Assembly (NCBI RefSeq): GCF_001562275.1
Contig: NZ_CP014304.1
Span: forward strand, 620,001-684,000
DNA length: 64,000 bases
Reading direction: 5' to 3'
Source: Hymenobacter sp. PAMC 26628
GTDB taxonomy: Bacteria > Bacteroidota > Bacteroidia > Cytophagales > Hymenobacteraceae
Shown here one piece after another: positions 43,440-51,133 of the stretch. Position numbers and translations under genes: made by a program. How positions within the stretch are numbered: position 1 is the first letter of the stretch; each line of letters starts with the position of its first letter. Below the pieces are notes generated by a model. It worked only from the letters and a program-made list of their open reading frames with translations. It made no database searches and was not told the origin of the DNA.

Positions 43440-44507
43440 ATGTCCGTCTCCACCCACCCCGAAACCGAGCCCATCCGCCTCACCCAGTACAGCCACGGGG
43501 CGGGCTGCGGCTGCAAAATTGCGCCGGCCGTGCTCGACCAAATCCTGCACAGCAGCCTGCCCCAGCCCAATTACCCCGACCTGCTGGTGGGCAACGGCAG
43601 CCGCGACGACGCCGCCGTATTCCGCCTGCCGGGCCAGGACGGCCAGTGCGTCATCAGTACCACTGATTTTTTCATGCCCATTGTTGACGACGCCTACGAT
43701 TTCGGGCGCATTGCCTCGGCCAACGCCATTTCCGACGTGTACGCCATGGGTGGGCGGCCGATTTTGGCCATTGCCGTGCTGGGCTGGCCCATCGGCAAGC
43801 TGGCGCCCGAAGTGGCCGCGCGCGTGACGGAAGGGGCCCGGGCCATTTGCGCCGAGGCCGGTATTCCGCTGGCCGGGGGCCACAGCATCGACGCGCCGGA
43901 GCCCATTTTTGGGCTGGCCGTGACGGGCCTGGTGGCCGAGAAAAACCTCAAGCGCAACGACACCGCCCAGGTGGGCTGCCGCCTCTACCTCACCAAGCCG
44001 CTGGGCGTGGGCATGCTGACGACGGCCCAGAAGCAAGGCATCCTGCGCCCCGAAGACGCCGACGTGGCCCCCGCCCAAATGCGCCAGCTCAACAAAATAG
44101 GCGCCGACCTCAGCCCGCTGCCCCAGGTGCAGGCCCTCACCGACGTCACGGGCTTCGGCCTGCTCGGCCACCTGGCCGAAGTGTGCGAAGGCAGCGGCGT
44201 GCAGGCCGTACTCGATTTTGCCAAAGTACCGCGCCTGGCCGCCGCCGAAACCTACCGCCGCCAGGGCGCCGTACCCGGCGGCACCGCCCGCAACTACGCT
44301 AGCTACGGCCACAAAATCGGGCCCCTCACCGACGAGCAACAGCAGTGGCTCTGCGACCCGCAAACCTCAGGCGGCCTGCTCGTATGCGTCACGCCCGAAG
44401 GGGAAGCCGCCGCTCAGGCCATCTTCCAGCAGTACGGCCTAGCCCTGGAAAGCTTCGGCGAATTGGTGGCGCACCGCGCCGGCGAGCCGTGGATTGTGGT
44501 GCAGTAA
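43440..44507 (+). CDS. selD: Selenide, water dikinase (cysteine form)
   Basis: This 355-residue enzyme makes selenophosphate from selenide and ATP. The N-terminal active site [20 protein letters not shown] places Cys23 and Lys26 at the catalytic positions equivalent to Cys17 and Lys20 of the E. coli enzyme, so it is not a selenoprotein. ATP-binding features are [33 protein letters not shown] and [34 protein letters not shown] is conserved. The ATG at 43440 is 12 codons inside a longer in-frame stretch and is chosen from the family start. No selA or selB is in the window. The stop TAA is followed by GGGCCCCC. Confidence 0.96.
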   Translation: MSVSTHPETEPIRLTQYSHGAGCGCKIAPAVLDQILHSSLPQPNYPDLLVGNGSRDDAAVFRLPGQDGQCVISTTDFFMPIVDDAYDFGRIASANAISDVYAMGGRPILAIAVLGWPIGKLAPEVAARVTEGARAICAEAGIPLAGGHSIDAPEPIFGLAVTGLVAEKNLKRNDTAQVGCRLYLTKPLGVGMLTTAQKQGILRPEDADVAPAQMRQLNKIGADLSPLPQVQALTDVTGFGLLGHLAEVCEGSGVQAVLDFAKVPRLAAAETYRRQGAVPGGTARNYASYGHKIGPLTDEQQQWLCDPQTSGGLLVCVTPEGEAAAQAIFQQYGLALESFGELVAHRAGEPWIVVQ

Positions 44508-44521
44508 GGGCCCCCACGCCG

Positions 44522-45361
44522 GTGGTGGCGCGCCTGGCTCCCACGCCCAGCGGCTGCCTGCACCTGGGCAACGCGGTTAATTTCGTGCTGACTTGGCTGC
44601 TCACGCGCCGGGCCGGTGGCGTACTGCACTTGCGCATCGATGACCTCGACCGGGCCCGCCTGCGCCGGTCGTACCTGGACAATATTTTCCGGGTTATCGA
44701 TTGGCTGGGCATCGACTACGACCAGGGCCCCCACGGGCCCGACAATTTCCTGCGCCACTATTCGCAGCTGCTGCACCTGCCCGAATATAACGCCGTGTTG
44801 CGCCGCCTAGCCCAGCAGCCCGGGCTGGTGCAAGCCAGTTACCGCAGCCGCACTGGGGCCCCAGAAGCTCTCGTGCGGCTGGATATGCCCGGCGCGGCCT
44901 GGCGGGTGCAGCCGCCGCCCGCCACGGCCGTGCACTGGCCCGATGCCCGCCAGGGCCCCACGCAAGTGCTTTTAGATGAGGCGATGCCGGATTTTGTGAT
45001 TCGCAAGAAAGACGGTGTGGCTGCCTACCAAGTAGCGTCAGTAGTCGATGATTTGCGGCTCGGCACCACGCTCGTGGTGCGCGGGCTGGACTTGCAGCCA
45101 AGCACCGCCGCCCAGCTGTGGCTCGCTGCCCAGCTTTCTGAAACGGCCGCTTTCAACGCCCAGTGCATCCAGTTTTATCACCATGATTTGCTGGTGGACG
45201 CGGCGGGCCAAAAGCTTTCCAAATCGCAGCAGGGGGCCCTGGCCACCGGCGTGCTAGGGCAAGAGCGGCGCGCCGTGTTCAGCGCCGTGGCGCGGCTGCT
45301 GAAGCTGCCGCCTGAAGCGGGCGAATCGCTGGAGAGCCTGCGGGCTGCGCTGCCGCTTTAG
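44522..45361 (+). CDS. Glutamyl-tRNA synthetase paralogue (GluQ-like)
   Basis: This 279-residue class I synthetase catalytic domain has no anticodon-binding domain. The HIGH-type motif is in PTPSGCLHLGNAVNFVLTW near residue 12, and the KMSKS-type motif is KLSKSQQG near residue 237. IDDLDRARLRRSYLDNIFRV and LPEYNAVLRRLAQQPG match the Glu-binding fold. Known GluQ enzymes make glutamyl-queuosine tRNA-Asp and carry zinc-ligand cysteines; here that region reads VQASYRSRTGAPEALVR, with none. It starts with GTG at 44522, 14 bp after selD, suggesting one transcript. The exact acceptor is unknown. Confidence 0.78.
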   Translation: MVARLAPTPSGCLHLGNAVNFVLTWLLTRRAGGVLHLRIDDLDRARLRRSYLDNIFRVIDWLGIDYDQGPHGPDNFLRHYSQLLHLPEYNAVLRRLAQQPGLVQASYRSRTGAPEALVRLDMPGAAWRVQPPPATAVHWPDARQGPTQVLLDEAMPDFVIRKKDGVAAYQVASVVDDLRLGTTLVVRGLDLQPSTAAQLWLAAQLSETAAFNAQCIQFYHHDLLVDAAGQKLSKSQQGALATGVLGQERRAVFSAVARLLKLPPEAGESLESLRAALPL

Positions 45362-45378
45362 GGCCCCGGACAAGTTGC

Positions 45379-46068
45379 TCAGCGCACTTCTTTCTTGAAT
45401 TCCTCGGCCCAATAATCGGCCAGGCGGGTGGGCTCGGGCAGCTTGTAGCCGCGCAGGCAGGCCAGGGTGAGGCGGGTGGCGGTGGCCTGGTCGCAGCGGT
45501 GGCCGGGGCTCACGAACAGCGGCAGCACCTTGTCTTTACTGCGGATGACTTCGCCGATTAGCTCGCCGGTTTTGGTGTCGGTGAGGGGCGTGATGCTGCC
45601 TTTTTCGGGCCCTGGCTCGGCGAAGGTGCCGGTCAGTTTCTGCTTGGCTACGCCGAAAGTGGGCACATCGAGCAGCACGCCCAGGTGCGCGGCAATGCCC
45701 ACGCGGCGCGGGTGCGCAATGCCGTGGCCGTCCACCATAATCACATCGGGCCGGTGCGTGAGCTTGGCGAAGGCTTGCACCACGTTGCCGGCCTCGCGGA
45801 AGGAGAGGAAGCCGGGTACGTAGGGCATGGTCACGGGTCCGTAGCTGTACACTTTTTCGACCAGCTCCAGCGACGGGAATTTCAGCACCACGAACACCGA
45901 GAGGATGGTTTCGGGCGTGGGAAACGACGAGTCGCAGCCCGCAATCAAGCGGGGCTCGTGGGCCAGGGGCTCGGCGCGCACGCGCTGGCGCATCTCGTGC
46001 TGCTGGGCGGTGAGGCTACGCACCAGCGCGGGGTCGGGCGGGGGCCCCGGGGGGCGGAAATAGGCCAC
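45379..46068 (-). CDS. nfi: Endonuclease V (deoxyinosine 3' endonuclease)
   Basis: This 229-residue repair enzyme nicks DNA one base past deoxyinosine. Metal-binding residues are visible in LIAGCDSSFP (Asp46), VPGFLSFREAGNVV (Glu) and DVIMVDGHGIAHPRRVGIAA (Asp); the Tyr in the PYVPGFLSFRE wedge region reads base distortion. It is full length, convergent with the GluQ-like gene by 17 bp. Upstream of its ATG lies the nested palindromic element at 46074-46363. Confidence 0.94.
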   Translation of the reverse strand: MAYFRPPGPPPDPALVRSLTAQQHEMRQRVRAEPLAHEPRLIAGCDSSFPTPETILSVFVVLKFPSLELVEKVYSYGPVTMPYVPGFLSFREAGNVVQAFAKLTHRPDVIMVDGHGIAHPRRVGIAAHLGVLLDVPTFGVAKQKLTGTFAEPGPEKGSITPLTDTKTGELIGEVIRSKDKVLPLFVSPGHRCDQATATRLTLACLRGYKLPEPTRLADYWAEEFKKEVR

Positions 46069-46073
46069 TGAGG

Positions 46074-46363
46074 AAATTAGGAATTAAAAATGATGAATTA
46101 GAAATTGGGCGGTGGTCTAAAACGGGGTGGTCCGGCGAATTGCCCGAAGGGCTTCGTCGGGCCACTCTGACGATTGAACAGTATCTCCGGGCCGTAGTAA
46201 GGGTGGTTCGGCGACGGAAAAAGTCGCCGGACCACCCTGTTTTAGACCATCACCAAAAATTGGCAGGCAGTGCGGTACCTGGCAGGGGTGTTGGGCGTAT
46301 ACGCAGTGCGTAAATGGCCTGCCCATTATCGCAAACACATTTTTAATTTTTAATTCCTAATTT
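46074..46363. repeat. Nested 290-bp palindromic element
   Basis: The outer arms are AAATTAGGAATTAAAAAT (46074-46091) and its exact complement (46346-46363). Inside, GGTCTAAAACGGGGTGGT with CCGGCGA (46114-46138) is mirrored with one mismatch at 46224-46248. A third copy of GGGTGGTTCGGCGAC (from 46200) makes a local hairpin with the last arm around GGAAAAA. There is no credible ORF. It fills the divergent interval between nfi and the DUF1990-like gene. It may be a non-autonomous mobile element or a structured RNA. Confidence 0.75.
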
Positions 46364-46373
46364 TTAATTCAAA

Positions 46374-46949
46374 ATGCCCAAATCCGAGCAGCCCGCCGCC
46401 CAAGGCTCGGGGCCCCAACTGGACCGGCGCTACTACATCGACGTGGTGCGGCCGCTTCTGGGGCCCGTGCCGCTAATGGCTGCGGTGCAGGCCGATTTGC
46501 CCCGGTTCTCGCCCAGCCTGCTGGCCGATTTTGAACAGACGCGCGGCGAAGCCGGGGCCCTAAAAACGGGCGACGAATTTCACATCAAAATATTGGGGCC
46601 CTGGAACGGCAGCGTGCGCGTGACCGAAGTGGGCGCCACGTTCTTCGAGTTTGTGACCCTCGAAGGCCATCCCGAGGCCGGGCGTATTCGCTTCGAAACC
46701 CACGCCCTCGACGGCCGGCCCGACGCGCTGCGGTTCGAAATCCACTCCGTAGCCCGCTCGCGCGACGGCTTGGTGGCCTTCGCTTACGATACCATTGGCG
46801 GCGGCAAATTGATGCAGCAGGCCACGTGGGTCGATTTTTGCCAGCGCGTGGCCCAGGCCAGCGGCGGCCAGGCGCTGGGGCCCGTCACGGTCGAAACCAC
46901 CCGCCACGCCAACGACGGCACCGCTGAATACACCGTTTCCCATGCTTAG
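46374..46949 (+). CDS. DUF1990-like protein, first of an overlapping pair
   Basis: This 191-residue soluble protein has no signal peptide. The body is a beta-rich SRPBCC/DUF1990-like fold: ALKTGDEFHIKILGPWNGSV, TEVGATFFEFVTLEGHPEAG, RIRFETHALDGRPDALRFEI and HSVARSRDGLVAFAYDTIGG. Compare VWGYGYRTLEGHFEKGQINF and DFRISAVSQSGHIRNPFYWL in its downstream neighbour, with which it shares the strand order. The gene starts 11 bp after the nested palindromic element and overlaps the next gene by 8 bp. Function unknown; the two may act as a complex. Confidence 0.65.
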   Translation: MPKSEQPAAQGSGPQLDRRYYIDVVRPLLGPVPLMAAVQADLPRFSPSLLADFEQTRGEAGALKTGDEFHIKILGPWNGSVRVTEVGATFFEFVTLEGHPEAGRIRFETHALDGRPDALRFEIHSVARSRDGLVAFAYDTIGGGKLMQQATWVDFCQRVAQASGGQALGPVTVETTRHANDGTAEYTVSHA

Positions 46950-47610
46950 CCCCACTGCCCCAGCCGCTTGGGAGCAATACCGCGCCCGCCTCGCCGCCTA
47001 CGTCAATACCCGCGTCAACTACGACTACGAGAACCAAGCCGAGTACACCTCGGCCACCGGCTGGCGGCTCGACGACTACACGACCGATTTGCCGGCTGAG
47101 GCCCCCGGGGCCCCCACGGAAACGGGCTCGTTTGCGGCGGCGCAGGACGTGATGCGGCGCTACGCCTTCCCGCCGCCCGACCTCATCACGGGCTACTTCG
47201 ACCCCAGCCAGCCGCTCGAAAAGCGCGTTATGGTGCTGCGAGCGCACTTCCTCATTTTTAATTTTTACTTTGGCGTACGGGTGACCGACGTGGTGGACGC
47301 GGCCCGTCAAGACAGTCCCGGCGGTCCGGAGCGGGTGTGGGGCTACGGCTACCGCACCCTCGAAGGCCATTTCGAGAAAGGGCAAATAAATTTCTCGGTA
47401 CGCAAAAACCTGCGCACCGGCGCAGTAGATTTTCGAATTAGCGCCGTGTCGCAGTCGGGGCACATCCGCAACCCATTCTACTGGCTGGGGTTCAAGCTAT
47501 TTGGCCGGATACTGCAACGCCGGTTTGGGCATGAGTCGCTGGCGCGGATGCACAAGTTGGTAGCCGAAGCCTTGGCGCGCCCGCAACCTTTGGGGGCCCC
47601 GGCTGGTTAA
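46942..47610 (+). CDS. DUF1990-family protein, second of an overlapping pair
   Basis: This 222-residue protein has an N-terminal helical segment (WEQYRARLAAYVNTRVNYDY) and then a DUF1990-type domain: RAHFLIFNFYFGVRVTDVVD, ERVWGYGYRTLEGHFEKGQI, NFSVRKNLRTGAVDFRISAV, SQSGHIRNPFYWLGFKLFGR and RRFGHESLARMHKLV at the C-terminus. The GHFEKGQ and FxFGHESLxRM patterns resemble lipid-binding-like DUF1990 proteins (YkwA-type). Start overlaps the previous stop by 8 bp, so translation is coupled. Function unknown. Confidence 0.75.
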   Translation: MLSPTAPAAWEQYRARLAAYVNTRVNYDYENQAEYTSATGWRLDDYTTDLPAEAPGAPTETGSFAAAQDVMRRYAFPPPDLITGYFDPSQPLEKRVMVLRAHFLIFNFYFGVRVTDVVDAARQDSPGGPERVWGYGYRTLEGHFEKGQINFSVRKNLRTGAVDFRISAVSQSGHIRNPFYWLGFKLFGRILQRRFGHESLARMHKLVAEALARPQPLGAPAG

Positions 47611-47679
47611 GGGAGCCGTGTGCATAACTAAAATCGGTTGTGCGCAATTAATCTGACTCTTTCTCCAAAACCAACTTTG

Positions 47680-48729
47680 ATGAGTATCACCAAAGCTTAC
47701 GCGGCCCCCGCCGCCAGCATTCCCCTCGAGCCCTTCACGCTGGAGCGCCGCACCCCGGGGCCCCACGACGTGCAGATTGACATCCTGTTTTGCGGCGTGT
47801 GCCACTCCGATTTGCACCAAATCCGCGACGAGTGGGGCGGCTCCATCTTCCCAATGGTGCCCGGCCACGAAATCGTGGGCCGCGTGGCCGCCGTGGGCGA
47901 CCACGTGAAGAACTTTAAAGTGGGCGACTTGGCCGGCGTGGGCTGCATGGTCGACTCGTGCCGCGAGTGCTCGTCGTGCAAAGAAGGCCTGGAGCAGTAC
48001 TGCGAAACCACCGGCATGATCGGCACCTATAACAGCCGCGAAATTGCCACCGGGGCCCCCACCTACGGCGGCTACTCGCAGCAAATCGTGGTCGACGAAA
48101 AGTACATCCTCAAAGTGAGCGAGAAGCTCGACTTGGCCCGCGTGGCCCCGCTGCTGTGCGCCGGCATCACCACCTACTCGCCCCTGCGCCAGTGGAAAGT
48201 GGGCGCCGGCCACCGCGTAGCCGTAATGGGCCTGGGCGGCCTCGGCCACATGGCCGTGAAATTTGCCGCTGCCCTCGGCGCCGAAGTAACCGTGCTCAGC
48301 ACCTCGGCCAACAAAGAGGCCGATGCCAAAGCCCTGGGGGCCCACAAGTTCATTGTGACCAAGGACAAGGAGCAGTTCAAGTCGGTGAGCAACTACTTCG
48401 ACTTCGTCATCAACACGATATCGGCCCAGATTGACCTGGGCGCTTACGTAAACTTGCTCCGCCTCGACGGCACGATGATTCTGCTGGGCGTGCCCACCGA
48501 AGCGCCGCAGTTGCACGCCTTCAACCTCATTGCCAAGCGCCGCCGCGTGGCCGGCTCGCTCATCGGCGGCATCGCCGAAACCCAGGAAATGCTGGACTTC
48601 TGCGCCGAGCACAACATCATGTCCGACATCGAGATGATTGACATCCAGCACATCAACGAAGCCTACGAGCGCATGCTGAAAGGCGACGTGAAGTACCGCT
48701 TCGTCATCGACGTAGCCTCGTTGAACTAA
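47680..48729 (+). CDS. Zinc-dependent NAD(P) alcohol dehydrogenase, YahK/CAD type
   Basis: This 349-residue medium-chain dehydrogenase has the catalytic zinc ligands in ILFCGVCHSDLHQIRDEWG (Cys near residue 40) and VPGHEIVGRV, structural-zinc cysteines in DSCRECSSCKEGLEQYC near residue 93, and the Rossmann motif VAVMGLGGLGHMAVKFAAAL near residue 184. The TYGGYSQQIVVDE and WKVGAGHRV segments fit the cinnamyl-alcohol-dehydrogenase-like subgroup that reduces aldehydes with NADPH. The ATG at 47680 is the family start. A terminator follows. Confidence 0.9.
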   Translation: MSITKAYAAPAASIPLEPFTLERRTPGPHDVQIDILFCGVCHSDLHQIRDEWGGSIFPMVPGHEIVGRVAAVGDHVKNFKVGDLAGVGCMVDSCRECSSCKEGLEQYCETTGMIGTYNSREIATGAPTYGGYSQQIVVDEKYILKVSEKLDLARVAPLLCAGITTYSPLRQWKVGAGHRVAVMGLGGLGHMAVKFAAALGAEVTVLSTSANKEADAKALGAHKFIVTKDKEQFKSVSNYFDFVINTISAQIDLGAYVNLLRLDGTMILLGVPTEAPQLHAFNLIAKRRRVAGSLIGGIAETQEMLDFCAEHNIMSDIEMIDIQHINEAYERMLKGDVKYRFVIDVASLN

Positions 48730-48756
48730 CTGGTTTTAGGGCCCCGGGGCCCATGC

Positions 48757-48794
48757 AAAACGGCCGGCTTTCCGCGAGGGAGGCCGGCCGTTTT
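48757..48794 (+). terminator. Terminator after the alcohol dehydrogenase gene
   Basis: AAAACGGCCGGC (48757-48768) pairs exactly with GCCGGCCGTTTT (48783-48794). With an A-run on one side and a T-run on the other it may also end the convergent serine-hydrolase transcript. Confidence 0.8.
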
Positions 48795-48802
48795 ATTGTC
48801 GT

Positions 48803-50380
48803 TCAAGGTACTTTTAGGGCCCCGGCTTGCTGCTTGCTGAACACGTAAGAATCCTGTTCCAGAAAAGGGTTGACGCGTAATTCCATGGTGCGCACGCGCG
48901 CTCCTTCGGCCCGGAATAATGCCGGAAAAATGCCGTAGGCGGGGTTGGAGTACGTGGTGCGGAACTGCTCGCCGTCCATGTAATCAAGCGTCGCCACCAA
49001 ACCGGGGTGGTTGGAAAAGTGCACTTGCAGCTGCCGCCCCTGGGCTTCCACCGTTACGGTGCCGTACACTGGGTTGCGGTACACGCCGGCGTAGGTGCGC
49101 AAGTCGCGGGTGGGGCGATTTTTGCGCTGCACGCGGGTGGCCAGTTCAGCAATGTTGCGCTGGGCTTCCTCGCGGCCGGGCCGGGCCAGCGTGTACAGCT
49201 GGCGGCTGCGGTCCACGTAGGGCACGGCCAGGTAGGCATCGAGCAATTGGTAGCGCAAAGCCTCAAAAAAGCTCTGGTTGTCTTGGTTGGTGAGCACGGC
49301 AATGCCCAAGCCTTCCTCGGGCACGAAGCACACGTTGGTCACGAACCCATTGGCCCCGCCCGTGTGCCAGAACACCTGCCGCCCGGCGTAGTCGCCGATG
49401 AATACGCCCAGCCCATACATAGAAAAATGGCTGGGCAGAATTGGCGATTTAACGTCCGACACCAGCGTGTTAACGGCCCGGGTGCGGCGCAGCGTGGCCC
49501 AGGGCAGCACCTGCCGCCCGGCGTAGCGCCCGCTGTCGAGCTGGAAATTAAGCCAGTGTGCCAAGTCGTTGGCGCACGACACGAGGCCGGCAGCCGGGGC
49601 TAAATTATCGATGTGGTCGAGCGGTAGCGGAATAAGGGGCCCAAACGCATCGGAATACGGCCGGGCAATGTTGGTCCGCTGCCCATACCCAGCCGTGAGC
49701 GGGTAGGTACGGGCCATGCCCAGCGGCGTGAGTAAGCGCTGCTGCACCCAATCTTCCCACCGCTTGCCGTCCAGCACCTGGGGAATGATTTCGCCCGCCG
49801 CCAGGAAGCCCGAATTGCAGTAGCCATAGGTTTGGCGGAACGGGTTGACGGGCCGCAGGTTACGCATCTTATCCACGATTTCGGCCCGGCTCAGGTCGGA
49901 GTTCCAAAACGTGAAATCGCCCTGGAACGTCCGGGTGCCCAAGTGGTGCCCCAGCAAGTCGCGGATGCTCACCAGTTTGGTACTGGTCGAGTCGTACAAT
50001 CGATACGCGGGCAAATACCGGCGCACCGGGTCGTTCAAATTCAGCCGCTTTTCTTCCTCCAACTGCGCCAAGGCCGTTCCCGTGAACAGCTTTGTGTTGG
50101 AAGCAATCATGAACAAGGTATTGGCGTCAACCGGTTCCGGCTCGCTCACAACCCGCACGCCAAAGCCCTCGGCGGCCACCACCTGCCCGCCCTTCACCAC
50201 CACCACGGCTAGGCCCGGAATGTCCCACAGCCGCAGGCCGCGCTCTACATAAGTGGCCAAGCTGTCGCGCACAAATTTCGAACCGTAAGCGCGGGGCTGC
50301 GCGGCACTGGGCAGGGCCCCCAGCAACAACGCCACCAACCCCAGCAGCAGGATACGGCGAAACGCGAAACAAAAGAACAT
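48803..50380 (-). CDS. Secreted serine hydrolase, class C beta-lactamase family
   Basis: This 525-residue protein has a signal peptide (FRRILLLGLVALLLGALPSAAQ). The SxxK motif is in MIASNTKLFTGTALAQL near residue 92, the YxN motif is in QTYGYCNSGFLAAGEI near residue 189, and the KTG-equivalent is HTGGANGFVTNVCF near residue 335. A C-terminal domain follows (LRTYAGVYRNPVYGTVTVEA), as in DUF3471-bearing esterases and D-aminopeptidase-like enzymes. The true substrate could be a peptide, ester or beta-lactam. It probably acts in the periplasm or at the outer membrane. Its stop is near the ADH terminator; the genes converge. Confidence 0.88.
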   Translation of the reverse strand: MFFCFAFRRILLLGLVALLLGALPSAAQPRAYGSKFVRDSLATYVERGLRLWDIPGLAVVVVKGGQVVAAEGFGVRVVSEPEPVDANTLFMIASNTKLFTGTALAQLEEEKRLNLNDPVRRYLPAYRLYDSTSTKLVSIRDLLGHHLGTRTFQGDFTFWNSDLSRAEIVDKMRNLRPVNPFRQTYGYCNSGFLAAGEIIPQVLDGKRWEDWVQQRLLTPLGMARTYPLTAGYGQRTNIARPYSDAFGPLIPLPLDHIDNLAPAAGLVSCANDLAHWLNFQLDSGRYAGRQVLPWATLRRTRAVNTLVSDVKSPILPSHFSMYGLGVFIGDYAGRQVFWHTGGANGFVTNVCFVPEEGLGIAVLTNQDNQSFFEALRYQLLDAYLAVPYVDRSRQLYTLARPGREEAQRNIAELATRVQRKNRPTRDLRTYAGVYRNPVYGTVTVEAQGRQLQVHFSNHPGLVATLDYMDGEQFRTTYSNPAYGIFPALFRAEGARVRTMELRVNPFLEQDSYVFSKQQAGALKVP

Positions 50381-50491
50381 GAAAAAGCAAAAAGGCCGGA
50401 TGGGATTCGAAAATTAAGCACGCCACCGCCAAAGCCGTTGGTTTGCCTTACGAAATTAGGGGTGCGAACCAGGACGCCGCCGTTTCGCCCA

Positions 50492-50525
50492 TAAAAAAAC
50501 CCTGCGCAACGCGCAGGGCTTTTTT
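50492..50525 (-). terminator. Terminator after the first T9SS cargo gene
   Basis: CCCTGCGC and GCGCAGGG form a stem around AAC, flanked by A- and T-runs on both sides, so it can act on the minus strand after the gene at 50543. A diverged copy stands at the matching position behind the second cargo gene (about 54074-54107). Confidence 0.75.
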
Positions 50526-51133
50526 ATGGGCTGAGTGAAAAGCTATTCTTTCACCAGCTTGAGGCGCTGGGTCTGGCCGTCCGGGTAGCGCACCTGCACC
50601 ACGTAGAGGCCGTGGGGCAGGCTGGCCAGGTCCGAGAGCACCAGGTTGGAGGCCCCGGCGGCCAGCGTGGGCTGCCAGCGGCGCACCTGGCGGCCCACGC
50701 CGTCGAGTACGCTCACCGTGGCTTGGCCGGCGGCCACCGTTTGCAGCGCCAAGTTGATTTCCGAGGCGAACGGGTTGGGGTAGCCCTGCACTGACGTGGC
50801 CAGGGCCCCGCCAAACGTGAGGGACTGCGGGGCGAACAAGCTTTCCTTGCCGTCCACATCCAACTGGCGCAAGCGGTAGTAGCGGGTGCCCTGCTTGCCC
50901 GCCGTCGCGTCGCGGTACTGGTAGGCGCGGGCTTCCGAGCTATTCGGCGAAGCGGCGGCCACGAAGCCCAGCGCGCGGAAGGTTGTGCCGTCGGTCGACA
51001 CCTGCACCTCGAAGCCCGCGTTGTTCAACTCCTGGGCGGTGGTCCAGGTCAGCAGCGCGTCGGGGCCCTGGGCCACGGCCGCAAAGCTCGTCAACGTCAC
51101 CGGCAGTGCGTTGGTATAGTCGCCGAGGGTAAA
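50521..51133. repeat. 613-bp direct repeat, copy A (T9SS C-terminal block)
   Basis: By eye this stretch is identical, base for base, to 54103-54715 (offset 3582). It covers the last 196 or so codons of the cargo gene plus the start of its trailer. Identity stops abruptly after GGGTAAA on one side. Confidence 0.93.

Noticed and set aside
43440..44507. SelD as a selenoprotein
   Set aside because: The active-site codon is an ordinary Cys codon; no in-frame TGA.
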